From: Promicromonospora iranensis
GTDB lineage: Bacteria > Actinomycetota > Actinomycetes > Actinomycetales > Cellulomonadaceae
Assembly (NCBI RefSeq): GCF_028994805.1
Contig: NZ_JAJQQP010000016.1
Location: 100,211-164,210 of the forward strand
Direction of reading: 5' to 3'
Length of the DNA: 64,000 nt
In this document: positions 52,514 through 60,630 of the stretch, in pieces
Layout: every line of letters starts with the position of its first letter
How positions within the stretch are numbered: the first letter of the stretch is position 1
The notes under the pieces: model-generated
Told to the model about the DNA's origin: nothing
Seen by the model: only the letters and a program-made list of their open reading frames with translations
Databases searched by the model: none
Program-made: the position numbers and the translations under genes

Positions 52514-52544
52514 AGCCGTTCCCCGCGTCGTGCGGGGGACGGCT
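52514..52544 (+). terminator. Hairpin between the two P450 genes
   Basis: AGCCGTTCCCCGC (52514-52526) and GCGGGGGACGGCT (52532-52544) form a 13-bp stem with one G-T pair and a 5-base loop, 12 bases after the first P450 stop. It may partially terminate transcription, making the following genes less expressed, or protect the upstream mRNA. Confidence 0.55.
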
Positions 52545-52575
52545 CTTCACTCGCCGAGCAGAAAGAGATCACGAC

Positions 52576-53907
52576 GTGTTGACCACAGTGAGGCGGCCTC
52601 GAGACGTCCGCCTCGACAGCCTGACGGGCCTGATGCCGCTGTACGCGGCCACCCTCGACCCGGAGAGCGCGTACGCCGCGCTACGCGCCGAATGGGGCTC
52701 GGTCGCCGCGGTGGAACTGTCTGACGGCGTCCCGGCGTGGCTCGCCCTGGACTGGACGGATGCCTTGCGTGTCGTGCGCGAGCCGAACAACTTCACGCGC
52801 GAAGTCAGGCACTGGCGGGCGTTCCAGAACGGGCAGGTGAAGCCCGGCACGGGCCTGCACGCGTTCTTCTCCGACCGCGACAACGCGTACTACAGCGACG
52901 GCGCCGATCACACGCGACGGCGCGCGGTGGTCGACGACGCGTTCGCGCGCGTCGACGAATCTGCGCTGCGCCGGGACGTGCAGTGGGTGTGCGACCGGAT
53001 GCTCGCCCACATCGTCAGGGACGGTGCCACCACCGCGGACCTGGTCCCCACCTACACCCAGTTCGTGCCGTCCCTGGCGGTGGCAGCGATGTATGGCCTG
53101 GGTGCTGATGACGCCGGCGTCATGGGGCAGTACGCCAGGGACATCTTCTCCAACACCGCGGCCGCCGGCCCGGCATTTGTCGGCCTGAACGCCATGCTGG
53201 AAGACCTGATCAGGGAGCGTTCGACCAACCCGGGCCACGACGTCCTGTCGACGATGGTGCGCTGGCGCGACCCGCGGACCGGCACGGGTCTGACGGACAA
53301 GGAACTGCTGGACACGGCCCAGATGATCCAGTCCGCAGGCCACGAGATGTCCGTCGCTTGGGTCACCATGACGCTGGTCCACTTGCTGAGCGACACCGAC
53401 TTCGACGGACGGGTGCGGGGCGGCCGCCTCGGCATCGATGAAGCCCTCGACTCGGTCCTGGTGAACAGCTCGCCGGTATGGAACACCCCGGCGAGGTTCG
53501 CCACTGCCGACATCGAGATCGGCAGCGTCTTCAACGAGCACAACATCGAAATCGGTGGACGCATCGTGCACGAAGGCGAAGCGATCGTCGCGGCCGCCGC
53601 CGAAGCGACCGCCTCTGTTCACCGCAACGCCGACCCGGTCTGGACAGGTACCTCCCGCGCATCCCTCGCGTTTGGAGCCAGCGGCCCGCACCACTGCCCC
53701 GCTCAGCGCATTTCTCGCATCATCGTCAAGGCCTCCATCGAAGCCGTTCTGCACCGGCTGCCTGGACTCAAGCTCACGGTCCCACCCGACCAGCTCGGCA
53801 CGAGCCTCTCTCTGTGGGCCAGGAGTGTCTCCAGTCTGCCGGTGAGCTTCGACCCTGTGACTGGGTACGACGAGAACTGGACCGGGACAGAAGCGTCGCT
53901 GCGATGA
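52576..53907 (+). CDS. Atypical cytochrome P450 without ExxR
   Basis: A 443-residue P450-like protein. The heme loop is recognisable as LAFGASGPHHCPAQRISR with Cys374. However, the K-helix that should contain ExxR reads SVLVNSSPVWNTPARF, so neither Glu nor Arg is in place, and the I-helix AGHEMSVAW has Met where the oxygen-activating Thr is expected. P450s of the CYP157 type that lack ExxR are known. It may still bind heme but could have a non-standard activity or act as a partner of the upstream P450. The GTG start is weakly supported (AAAGAG). Confidence 0.85.
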   Translation: MLTTVRRPRDVRLDSLTGLMPLYAATLDPESAYAALRAEWGSVAAVELSDGVPAWLALDWTDALRVVREPNNFTREVRHWRAFQNGQVKPGTGLHAFFSDRDNAYYSDGADHTRRRAVVDDAFARVDESALRRDVQWVCDRMLAHIVRDGATTADLVPTYTQFVPSLAVAAMYGLGADDAGVMGQYARDIFSNTAAAGPAFVGLNAMLEDLIRERSTNPGHDVLSTMVRWRDPRTGTGLTDKELLDTAQMIQSAGHEMSVAWVTMTLVHLLSDTDFDGRVRGGRLGIDEALDSVLVNSSPVWNTPARFATADIEIGSVFNEHNIEIGGRIVHEGEAIVAAAAEATASVHRNADPVWTGTSRASLAFGASGPHHCPAQRISRIIVKASIEAVLHRLPGLKLTVPPDQLGTSLSLWARSVSSLPVSFDPVTGYDENWTGTEASLR

Positions 53908-54299
53908 CCACCACGACAGAGCTGCGCGAGCTCGGTGCGCAGATCACTGCCGCGCTCGAGCATCTGCCGCCGGACGCGACTGCGGTGATCCGCGTGCGAC
54001 ACGGAGCAGGTTCCTTCCTGACGGGAGGCGAACTCTGGGTCACGTCCGGGCCAGGGCAGATCCCTGCCCGGGCGTGTGAGCTGCCAGCCACGGTGGGCCT
54101 GCGCATGAGCCTTGTCGAACGGGCGCTCGACGAGGCGGGCCTGGCCTATCCGAAAGCGGATCTCGGTCTCCGCGCCCGGTGGCGGCGGGTGATGTCCGCG
54201 CCCGACGTCATAGCCGGGTACGAACTGGCCGTCCGTGCCACCGGCGATCGTCCCCAGAGCCCGCCGATATCGCGGCACCGCGAAGCGGACAAGACCTGA
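53904..54299 (+). CDS. Hypothetical protein of the biosynthetic operon
   Basis: A 131-residue soluble protein coupled by ATGA to the atypical P450. The first part is helical (ELGAQITAALEHLPPDA), followed by strands (TAVIRVRHGAGSFLTGGELW) and an Arg-rich region. No family recognised. Confidence 0.6.
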   Translation: MTTTTELRELGAQITAALEHLPPDATAVIRVRHGAGSFLTGGELWVTSGPGQIPARACELPATVGLRMSLVERALDEAGLAYPKADLGLRARWRRVMSAPDVIAGYELAVRATGDRPQSPPISRHREADKT

Positions 54300-54363
54300 A
54301 CCGGCGCGTGGACGCGCTGCGCGTGCACCACTGACTAGAACGACGAGCTATAGGACCGCGTAC

Positions 54364-55737
54364 ATGAGAAAGAAGGTCAAGCCGGTGATCGGCGAGCGAA
54401 CCCGACGGAAGGCCAGGCGACCTCAGATGAGTAAGCCCGAGCCAGAGCCGACCACGCCCGCCGCGGGGGCGAACACACGAGGGGAAGGGCCGGGGAGCGA
54501 TGTTGGACCCGCGCTCCTAGCCGTCGAGCTTGCCCTGACTGGTGACGGCACGTGGGAGCGGGCCGAGATCGCGATCGACGAGCTGACCAGGGGCGCGGAT
54601 GTGTCGGGCTTCGCGAGTCTGTTCCGGGGGGTGCCCGCTGGTGCCCTGGTGATGGACGCGGCTGGCGTCGACGGGTACCTCGATCTGCGCGACACCCAAC
54701 TGATCGCGGAATCCCGCCGGCAGCAGGCCAAGGAGCCGCGCCTGTTCCGCGAAAGGCAACTGGCGCTCGACGATGACCTGCGACAGATCGTCGGGCAGCG
54801 CCTGGCCGCGGCCTCGGCCCGCCACAAGGCGGGCCAGCCGCCGACCGTGGCCGAGTTCGGACTGCTCGAGGGAATCCTTGGGCTTGGCGTGGTCCTCTTG
54901 CGTTGTGCTCCGGGCACGCCACTCATGCAGCAGGTGATCGACTACGTCGTCGGCTTGACGAGGCCGGTTCTGGTCAACGGGACACAGGTGCCTGGCTGGT
55001 ACGTCGCACACGATCCGGGACCAGACACTGCGACGCCTGGCGGGCACGTGAACATGACCATGGCCAGTGGCGCTGGCGGCTTGCTGGCGTTCTTGGTGAC
55101 CTGCGTACGCGCTGGCTACACCCTCGACAGCCTGCAGGTGCCGATTAAGGCTTTGGTCGACTGGTTCGTCCGCTGGAAGCAGCCCGCAAGCGCCGAGATC
55201 TGGCCGGACAGCGTGTGGTGGCCCCGCTGGGTGACCCCGGACGAGATCCGTGCCGGGGACCCGTCTGTCGTGGAGCGCGGCAACCATGAGGCCCTGCCGT
55301 CGTGGTCACGGATGGGAGGTATGGCGAGGGCGCTGCAGATGGGTGCGATCGTGATCGGCGACGAGGCGGCGCGGGGCCTTGCGGAGGCGGCGCTCCTTGC
55401 CTGTCTGACCGACCGGCAGATTCGTCGGCTGGACGATCCGAGCTTGTGGGGTGGCCTGGCTGGTCTGTACCAGACGGGTTTTCGTGCCGCGGTTGACGCG
55501 TCGGGTCCTATGGAGATCAGGCTGAAGCACCGGATGTCTGCTGTGGGAGATGCTCTGCGGCGGTATGCATCGGCTCAGGTTCTGGACGTGCCGGACGGGT
55601 TCTGGACCGGGCGTTCAGGCTTTGGGCTGGCTGCTCAGACGCTTCGCCGGGGGACCGCACCGACTTCGCAGTGGGACGCCTGTCTGCTGATCACAGGCCG
55701 CCCTCGTGCGTCGGCTCCTGGGTACGTGCTGTGGTGA
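54364..55737 (+). CDS. LanC-like protein without zinc ligands
   Basis: A 457-residue protein with the helical toroid pattern of lanthionine synthetase C-like proteins. The three signature regions are present but altered: HVNMTMASGAGGLLAFL (about residue 225) has Ser where LanC has the His of the AHG motif; PSWSRMGGMARAL (about 312) has Ser where the first zinc Cys sits; DPSLWGGLAGLYQTGF (about 358) has Trp-Gly where the Cys-His pair sits. It therefore should not bind zinc or cyclise a lanthipeptide. No LanB or LanM is nearby. The role may be structural or on a different substrate. The start at 54364 is tentative; ATG at 54427 is an alternative. Its stop overlaps the next start (GTGA). Confidence 0.65.
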   Translation: MRKKVKPVIGERTRRKARRPQMSKPEPEPTTPAAGANTRGEGPGSDVGPALLAVELALTGDGTWERAEIAIDELTRGADVSGFASLFRGVPAGALVMDAAGVDGYLDLRDTQLIAESRRQQAKEPRLFRERQLALDDDLRQIVGQRLAAASARHKAGQPPTVAEFGLLEGILGLGVVLLRCAPGTPLMQQVIDYVVGLTRPVLVNGTQVPGWYVAHDPGPDTATPGGHVNMTMASGAGGLLAFLVTCVRAGYTLDSLQVPIKALVDWFVRWKQPASAEIWPDSVWWPRWVTPDEIRAGDPSVVERGNHEALPSWSRMGGMARALQMGAIVIGDEAARGLAEAALLACLTDRQIRRLDDPSLWGGLAGLYQTGFRAAVDASGPMEIRLKHRMSAVGDALRRYASAQVLDVPDGFWTGRSGFGLAAQTLRRGTAPTSQWDACLLITGRPRASAPGYVLW

Positions 55738-56867
55738 CGGCGACAGCGCCGGTGCCGCTGGTCGGTCCAGCTGGTGTGGAGGGCTTGGCGCGGAGGTTTC
55801 CGTTGATCGCCCGCCCGGGGCCGGTGTGTCTCTCTCTGGAGGAGCGCCTTACTCAGGTGTCTGCGCTCCTGGATCGTACGCCGATTAGCCCTGAGGTCGA
55901 TGTGCTTCTGGCGGCGCTCACGCTGGACCGTGCCGCTGGGCTCGCGTCGGATTGCCAGCGGTCTAAGGAGGCGACCGTGATCCTGCGGCAGCACCTGGGT
56001 GCCTACGCCGAGCAGGTGACGCTGAGTGTTCCGGCCGCGATCGTCATGCTCGGGCCAGCGACCGATTTTGCACGCCTGCGGGCCATGTCGGGTCGCGCCG
56101 ACGAGGCATTGTCGTGGTTGACCCGCCTGAGGCACGCGGTCCGCACTGGCCGCCGCACGTCCGTGGACAGGTACATGCTGCCCCTGGACCGCGTCGACGC
56201 CACCCCCGATGAGCTCCGGCTCATGCGGGACTGGGCCTGGTCCCGGATCCTGGCCGTCGCCGTCAAGGTCCTGGCTGTGGCGGGTCGCTGGGGCGAGGCA
56301 GCCGACCTCGTCACGCGGCACGGTGGACCCGCCGCCCGGTTGACCGAGACTCGCCAGGTCCTGGTCGTGGCCCACGTGGTCGACGGCGAGCTGGAGGTCG
56401 CTCGTCACCATCTGGTGGAGGCAGCGTCCGCCGAGCTCTGGGAGGTGGAGGTTGCGTCGTGCCTCAGTGTGCTGGTAGCCGAGCCTGCCGACCGCGGAGA
56501 CATGGCCGCGGCGATGCTTGGCACGTTTCGGCATAGCCGGCCAGAACCCCTGCGCGCCGCCTACCGCGCGCGGTACGGCGTGACGGTCGCGCGTCTGGCG
56601 CACGCCACAGGACACCCGTATGCCGACGTCGCGCGCCAGCTCGCCGCCGAGGCGATCACGCTGCGTGACGGGCACGCCGCCCGCGAGGTCCTGCGGAACG
56701 TGGGCGGCTGCCTGTCACGCAAGGACGTCGCCGCCCTGAAGCGCAACGTGACCAGGGCCGGGCTGACCGGGGACCACCTCACCGGCTACAGCCTCACCCG
56801 CCTGCGCACGATCGCTGAGCGTGCGGTGACCAACCTGCGCAACGCCTTGCACCAACCACCGCGCTGA
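55734..56867 (+). CDS. Helical-repeat protein, function unknown
   Basis: A 377-residue mainly helical, Ala- and Arg-rich protein. Segments such as DRAAGLASDCQRSKEATVIL, AGRWGEAADLVTRHGG and GHPYADVARQLAAEAITLRD have TPR-like helix pairs. No catalytic motif is seen. The GTG start overlaps the stop of the LanC-like gene by four bases, so the two are produced together and may interact. No family recognised. Confidence 0.55.
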   Translation: MTATAPVPLVGPAGVEGLARRFPLIARPGPVCLSLEERLTQVSALLDRTPISPEVDVLLAALTLDRAAGLASDCQRSKEATVILRQHLGAYAEQVTLSVPAAIVMLGPATDFARLRAMSGRADEALSWLTRLRHAVRTGRRTSVDRYMLPLDRVDATPDELRLMRDWAWSRILAVAVKVLAVAGRWGEAADLVTRHGGPAARLTETRQVLVVAHVVDGELEVARHHLVEAASAELWEVEVASCLSVLVAEPADRGDMAAAMLGTFRHSRPEPLRAAYRARYGVTVARLAHATGHPYADVARQLAAEAITLRDGHAAREVLRNVGGCLSRKDVAALKRNVTRAGLTGDHLTGYSLTRLRTIAERAVTNLRNALHQPPR

Positions 56868-56883
56868 CCCCCGAGGAGCACCG

Positions 56884-56940
56884 ATGCGCCGAACCGCCGA
56901 CATGCAATGCCCTGTAGCGCCCGAGGCAGGAGACCAGTGA
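56884..56940 (+). CDS. 18-residue ORF with good ribosome-binding site
   Basis: An ATG preceded by GAGGAG at the right distance opens an 18-codon frame, MRRTADMQCPVAPEAGDQ, whose TGA overlaps the GTG start of the epimerase (GTGA). It begins 16 bases after the previous stop. It could be a real micropeptide, a peptide substrate, or simply a coupling device for translating the epimerase. Confidence 0.45.
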   Translation: MRRTADMQCPVAPEAGDQ

Positions 56941-57953
56941 ACACCGATGCCCGTCCGCAATTGCCCTTGCATGTCGCCGTCACTGGCGCCGCAGGGTTTA
57001 TCGGGTCGACTCTGGTCGACGCGCTCCTTGGAGCCGGCCACGAGGTCACGGCGATCGACGTGCGAGGTACCGCAGACATGCTCGCGGCGCGAAACCTGAA
57101 GGCTGCCTCGGCGTGCGATCGGTTCAGGCTGCACACGGTCGACCTCCGGCACGCTGATCTCGCGGGGATCCTGAACGGCGCCGACACGGTCTACCACCTC
57201 GCCGGTCTGGGCGGCGTCCGCGGTTCTTGGGGTGTCAGGTTCGCCGAGTACGTCGCGGCGAACCTGACGGCCACGCACCGCGTGATCGACGCCTGCGAGC
57301 AGACGGGCGTCCGTCGGCTGGTGTACGCCTCGTCTTCAAGCGTGTACGGATCGGCAACTCGCTCCAGCCGCGAGGACGACGTCACCAGACCCATCTCGCC
57401 GTACGGGGTCACGAAGCTTGCCGCGGAGCAGCTGTGCCTGGCCCACGCCACGCGCAGCGGCGCCAGCCTCTCCGCCGTCGCGCTGCGGTACTTCACCGTC
57501 TACGGCCCTCGACAGAGGCCCGGCATGGCCATCGGCCAGATGCTGGCGGCCGCGCTAACCCACGAACCCGTACCCCTCTTCGGAGACGGCAGGCAGCGGC
57601 GCGAGTTCACCTACGTCGACGATGTCGTGCGCGCGACGATCGCGGCCGCCCACCCTTCGGTGCCCAGCGCCGCCATCAACGTCGGTGGCGGCACGAGCGT
57701 GACCATGCTCGACGTCCTGGACCTTATCGCCACGGTCACCGGATCCCCGGTCCCCATCCGGCACGAGCCGGACCAAGCCGGCGACGTGTTGTCCACGAGC
57801 GCCGACCTGACTTTGGCTGAGCAGCTGCTCGGCTACCGGCCCCGGGTCAGCCTCCCCGAAGGACTGTCCCGTCACGCCCAGTGGCTCACCGCCACCTTGA
57901 ACCACCCGACCACAGCTACCCCACCCGCCGAGACCCTGGAGACCGTCCGATGA
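56937..57953 (+). CDS. NAD-dependent sugar-nucleotide epimerase/dehydratase (extended SDR)
   Basis: A 338-residue extended short-chain dehydrogenase/reductase. The NAD-binding motif is TGAAGFIGSTLVDALL near residue 18, the catalytic Ser is in LVYASSSSVYG and the Tyr-Lys pair in SPYGVTKLAAEQL. RYFTVYGPRQRPGMAI and FGDGRQRREFTYVDDVV are typical of UDP-glucose 4-epimerase/4,6-dehydratase-like enzymes. It likely makes or changes the sugar donor used in the pathway. AGGAG precedes the GTG start at 56937. The stop overlaps the next gene (ATGA). Confidence 0.9.
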   Translation: MNTDARPQLPLHVAVTGAAGFIGSTLVDALLGAGHEVTAIDVRGTADMLAARNLKAASACDRFRLHTVDLRHADLAGILNGADTVYHLAGLGGVRGSWGVRFAEYVAANLTATHRVIDACEQTGVRRLVYASSSSVYGSATRSSREDDVTRPISPYGVTKLAAEQLCLAHATRSGASLSAVALRYFTVYGPRQRPGMAIGQMLAAALTHEPVPLFGDGRQRREFTYVDDVVRATIAAAHPSVPSAAINVGGGTSVTMLDVLDLIATVTGSPVPIRHEPDQAGDVLSTSADLTLAEQLLGYRPRVSLPEGLSRHAQWLTATLNHPTTATPPAETLETVR

Positions 57954-58918
57954 TCTCTCTGACCGCGCCCACCGCCAACGAGCTCTACGCCCAGGCCTGC
58001 CACGCCGTCCTCACCCACGGCCGCGACGTGCGGCCTCGGGGGATGCCCACCACCGAGATCCTGGGTGCACACCTGTGCCTGACGAGCCCGCGACACCGGT
58101 TCGTCGACCTGCCCCCGGCACGGGTGATCAACCCCGCCTTCGCCGTCGCCGAAACCCTGTGGATCCTGTCCGGCTCCGACGACCCATGGATCTTCGACTA
58201 CAACCGCAACCTCGCCCGCTACGCCGACGACGGGCGCCTGCAGGGCGCCTACGGCCCCCGCATGCGCCGCTGGCGCGACGGGCCCGACCAGCTCGACAAC
58301 GTCCGCCAGCTCCTGACGCGCGACCCGGACTCCCGCCAAGCCGTCATCCAGCTCTTCGACCCCGAGCGCGACACCCGCGGCCACCGGGACGTGCCGTGCA
58401 CCCTCGGATACCGGTTCTTCATCCGCGACGGCCGACTCCACGTGCACACCACCATGCGCAGCCAGGACCTGTGGCTCGGGTTCCCCTACGACGTCTTCGC
58501 TGCCACCGTCCTGCAGGAGCTCCTGGCCGGCTGGCTCGACGTCGAGCTCGGCGAGTACCACCACTTCGTCGACTCCCTGCACCTGTACCAGCAGCACACG
58601 ACCACCGCCGCCACTATCGACCCCAGCTCCACGCCGCCGTCAGAACCGCTGGAGCCCCTCGCCGTCCCGTGGCCGGACTTCACCACGCTGCTGGACGACG
58701 TCATCAGCGGCCAGGACCCCACCACCGCACCCACCGGCACATGGTCCGCTTTCGCCGCGGTGATGACCGGCTACCACTTCTGGACGGCCGGTGACCGGCC
58801 CCTCGCCCTGGCCACCGCGGCCACCACACCCGGCCCCTTGGGTGCCGCGCTCGAGCGCTGGTACGAGCGCCTGGCCATCCAGGCCGCTGCCACGGTGACC
58901 AGCGAGGCGACCCGATGA
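57950..58918 (+). CDS. Thymidylate-synthase-fold enzyme, probable cytosine-nucleotide hydroxymethylase
   Basis: A 322-residue protein of the thymidylate synthase family. The catalytic Cys is Cys150 in HRDVPCTLGYRFFIRDGRLH. The nucleotide-binding region MRSQDLWLGFPYDVFAATVL has Asp181 at the position of the Asn that selects uracil in thymidylate synthase (GxPFN). Asp here is characteristic of dCMP/CMP hydroxymethylases such as the T4 enzyme and nucleoside-antibiotic enzymes. HHFVDSLHLYQQH is the next family motif (GDxHxY region). It probably transfers a one-carbon unit from methylenetetrahydrofolate to C5 of a cytosine nucleotide and hydrates it. Coupled to both neighbours by ATGA overlaps. 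Confidence 0.82.
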   Translation: MISLTAPTANELYAQACHAVLTHGRDVRPRGMPTTEILGAHLCLTSPRHRFVDLPPARVINPAFAVAETLWILSGSDDPWIFDYNRNLARYADDGRLQGAYGPRMRRWRDGPDQLDNVRQLLTRDPDSRQAVIQLFDPERDTRGHRDVPCTLGYRFFIRDGRLHVHTTMRSQDLWLGFPYDVFAATVLQELLAGWLDVELGEYHHFVDSLHLYQQHTTTAATIDPSSTPPSEPLEPLAVPWPDFTTLLDDVISGQDPTTAPTGTWSAFAAVMTGYHFWTAGDRPLALATAATTPGPLGAALERWYERLAIQAAATVTSEATR

Positions 58919-60630
58919 CGACGCCCCGCCACGTAGCCCTGGGCCTGTGCTCCTACACCCACGACTCCTCCGCCGCGCTTCTCGTCGACGGACAGCTCGC
59001 CGGGTTCTGCGAGGAGGAACGCCTCACCGGCGACAAGCACACCAAGGCCTTCCCCGCACGCTCCCTGGACTGGCTCCTGACCGAGAACGACCTCACACCC
59101 GCGGACATCACCAGCGTCGGGTATAACTTCCAGCCCCACCGCTACCTGGCCGCCGTCGCCCAACTGCCCAACCACCTCACCCGCCCCAGTACCAGGGCCC
59201 GCGCCGCAGCCCGAGCCGCCAGCTTCACCAAGGTCGCCGCACGAACCCGTTCCCGCCTCCAGCTCATCAGCCAGCAGTTCCCCAACGCCACGGTCACCGC
59301 CGTCCAGCACCACCGCGCCCACGGCCTGTACACCTTCGCGTCCTCCCCATACCCCGAGGCCGCCGTCCTGATCGCCGACAGCCTCGGCGAAATCCAGACC
59401 ACCACCATCGCCCACGCCACCCGCACCCCCGACGGCGCCTACGACCACCGCATCCTGGACGCCATCGACGACCCCGCCGCACTCGGCTACGCCTACGGCG
59501 CCATCACCGAACACCTCGGCTGGCGCCGCGGCGACGAAGAAGGCACCGTCATGGCGCTCGCGGCCCTGGGCGACCCCGGCCGGTTCCGGGAGGTCATGGC
59601 ACAAGCGGTCCGGATCACCGCGACTGGGTTCACGCTCGACCCGGCGCTGCTGCCGCTGCGGGTCCTGTCGAGCCGGTACCCGAGGGTGAGCGAACGCCTC
59701 GCTGCGGCAACCTGCCGGCCGCGGCACCCTGACGAGCCGGTCGAGCAGGTTCATCAGGACCTGGCCGCCGCCCTGCAGGAGCGCACCGAGCAGGTGATGC
59801 TCCACCTCGCCGCCCGTGCGCGCACGCTGACCGGTGCGGCGCGGCTGTGCCTGGGCGGGGGAGTGGCGGCCAACTGCGTCGCGGTCGGGAAGATCGTCGA
59901 GGCCGGGCTCTTCGACGAGGTCCACGTCCCGCCAGCGCCGGGCGACTCCGGCACCGCGATCGGCGCGGCCGCCGCCGTACACCTCGCCGCGGCCGGCACG
60001 CTGCCGGGCGACGTCGGCGGGTGCTACCTCGGTCCGTCCTACAAGCGGCTCGACCTGCCAGCAGAGCCGCGGCCCGGCACCCGTGCGCACCGTCCCGAGG
60101 CCCCGGCACGGTTCCTGGCAGGCCAGCTCGCCCACGGGAAGATCGTCGGGCTCTTCCACGGTCGCCTCGAAGCGGGCCCGCGGGCACTGGGCAACCGGTC
60201 GATCCTGGCCTCGCCCCTGCTGCCGGACGTGGTGGACCGTCTGAACGCGACGGTGAAGTTCCGCGAGCCGTTCCGCCCGTTCGCGCCGATCGTGCTCGCA
60301 GAGAAGGCCGGCGACTACTTCACGCTGCCCCAGCCAGCACCGTTCATGTCGATCGCCTCCGGGGTCACCGACCTGACGAGGACTGTCATCCCCGCAATCG
60401 TCCACGCGAACGGCACCGCGCGGGTGCAGACGCTCGACCACGACAGCAACCCGTTCCTCGCCGAGGTGCTGGCAGAGTTCGCCGCCCTGACGGGAGTCCC
60501 GGTGCTGATCAACACCTCCCTGAACATCAAGGGAAAGCCAATCTGCGGCACCCCGGACATGGCGCTGGACTGTCTGGTCGGCAGCGGCCTGGACGCGCTC
60601 CTGCTCGAGGGCCGGTGGGTCACCAAGTGA
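58915..60630 (+). CDS. Carbamoyltransferase (NodU/CmcH/TobZ family)
   Basis: A 571-residue O-carbamoyltransferase of usual length. The N-terminal Kae1-like (YrdC-independent) domain has CSYTHDSSAALLVDGQLAGF and CEEERLTGDKHTKAFP, then QHHRAHGLYTFASSPYPEAA and IADSLGE. LCLGGGVAANCVAVGKI and GDSGTAIGAAAAVH follow. The C-terminal YrdC-like domain has GRLEAGPRALGNRSILA, KFREPFRPFAPIVL and NTSLNIKGKPICGTP. It transfers a carbamoyl group from carbamoyl phosphate, through carbamoyl-AMP, to a hydroxyl group. The hydroxymethyl group made by the upstream enzyme or a sugar hydroxyl are possible acceptors. ATGA and GTGA overlaps at both ends. Confidence 0.92.
   Translation: MTTPRHVALGLCSYTHDSSAALLVDGQLAGFCEEERLTGDKHTKAFPARSLDWLLTENDLTPADITSVGYNFQPHRYLAAVAQLPNHLTRPSTRARAAARAASFTKVAARTRSRLQLISQQFPNATVTAVQHHRAHGLYTFASSPYPEAAVLIADSLGEIQTTTIAHATRTPDGAYDHRILDAIDDPAALGYAYGAITEHLGWRRGDEEGTVMALAALGDPGRFREVMAQAVRITATGFTLDPALLPLRVLSSRYPRVSERLAAATCRPRHPDEPVEQVHQDLAAALQERTEQVMLHLAARARTLTGAARLCLGGGVAANCVAVGKIVEAGLFDEVHVPPAPGDSGTAIGAAAAVHLAAAGTLPGDVGGCYLGPSYKRLDLPAEPRPGTRAHRPEAPARFLAGQLAHGKIVGLFHGRLEAGPRALGNRSILASPLLPDVVDRLNATVKFREPFRPFAPIVLAEKAGDYFTLPQPAPFMSIASGVTDLTRTVIPAIVHANGTARVQTLDHDSNPFLAEVLAEFAALTGVPVLINTSLNIKGKPICGTPDMALDCLVGSGLDALLLEGRWVTK

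Noticed and set aside
54364..55737. Lanthipeptide cluster (active LanC cyclase)
   Set aside because: The zinc ligands are missing and no dehydratase or typical precursor is present, so a classic lanthipeptide pathway is not supported.
57950..60630. Phage DNA-hypermodification module
   Set aside because: TS-like and carbamoyltransferase genes also occur in phages that modify DNA, but no phage structural, terminase or polymerase genes are present and P450s and a LanC-like protein argue for a metabolite cluster.
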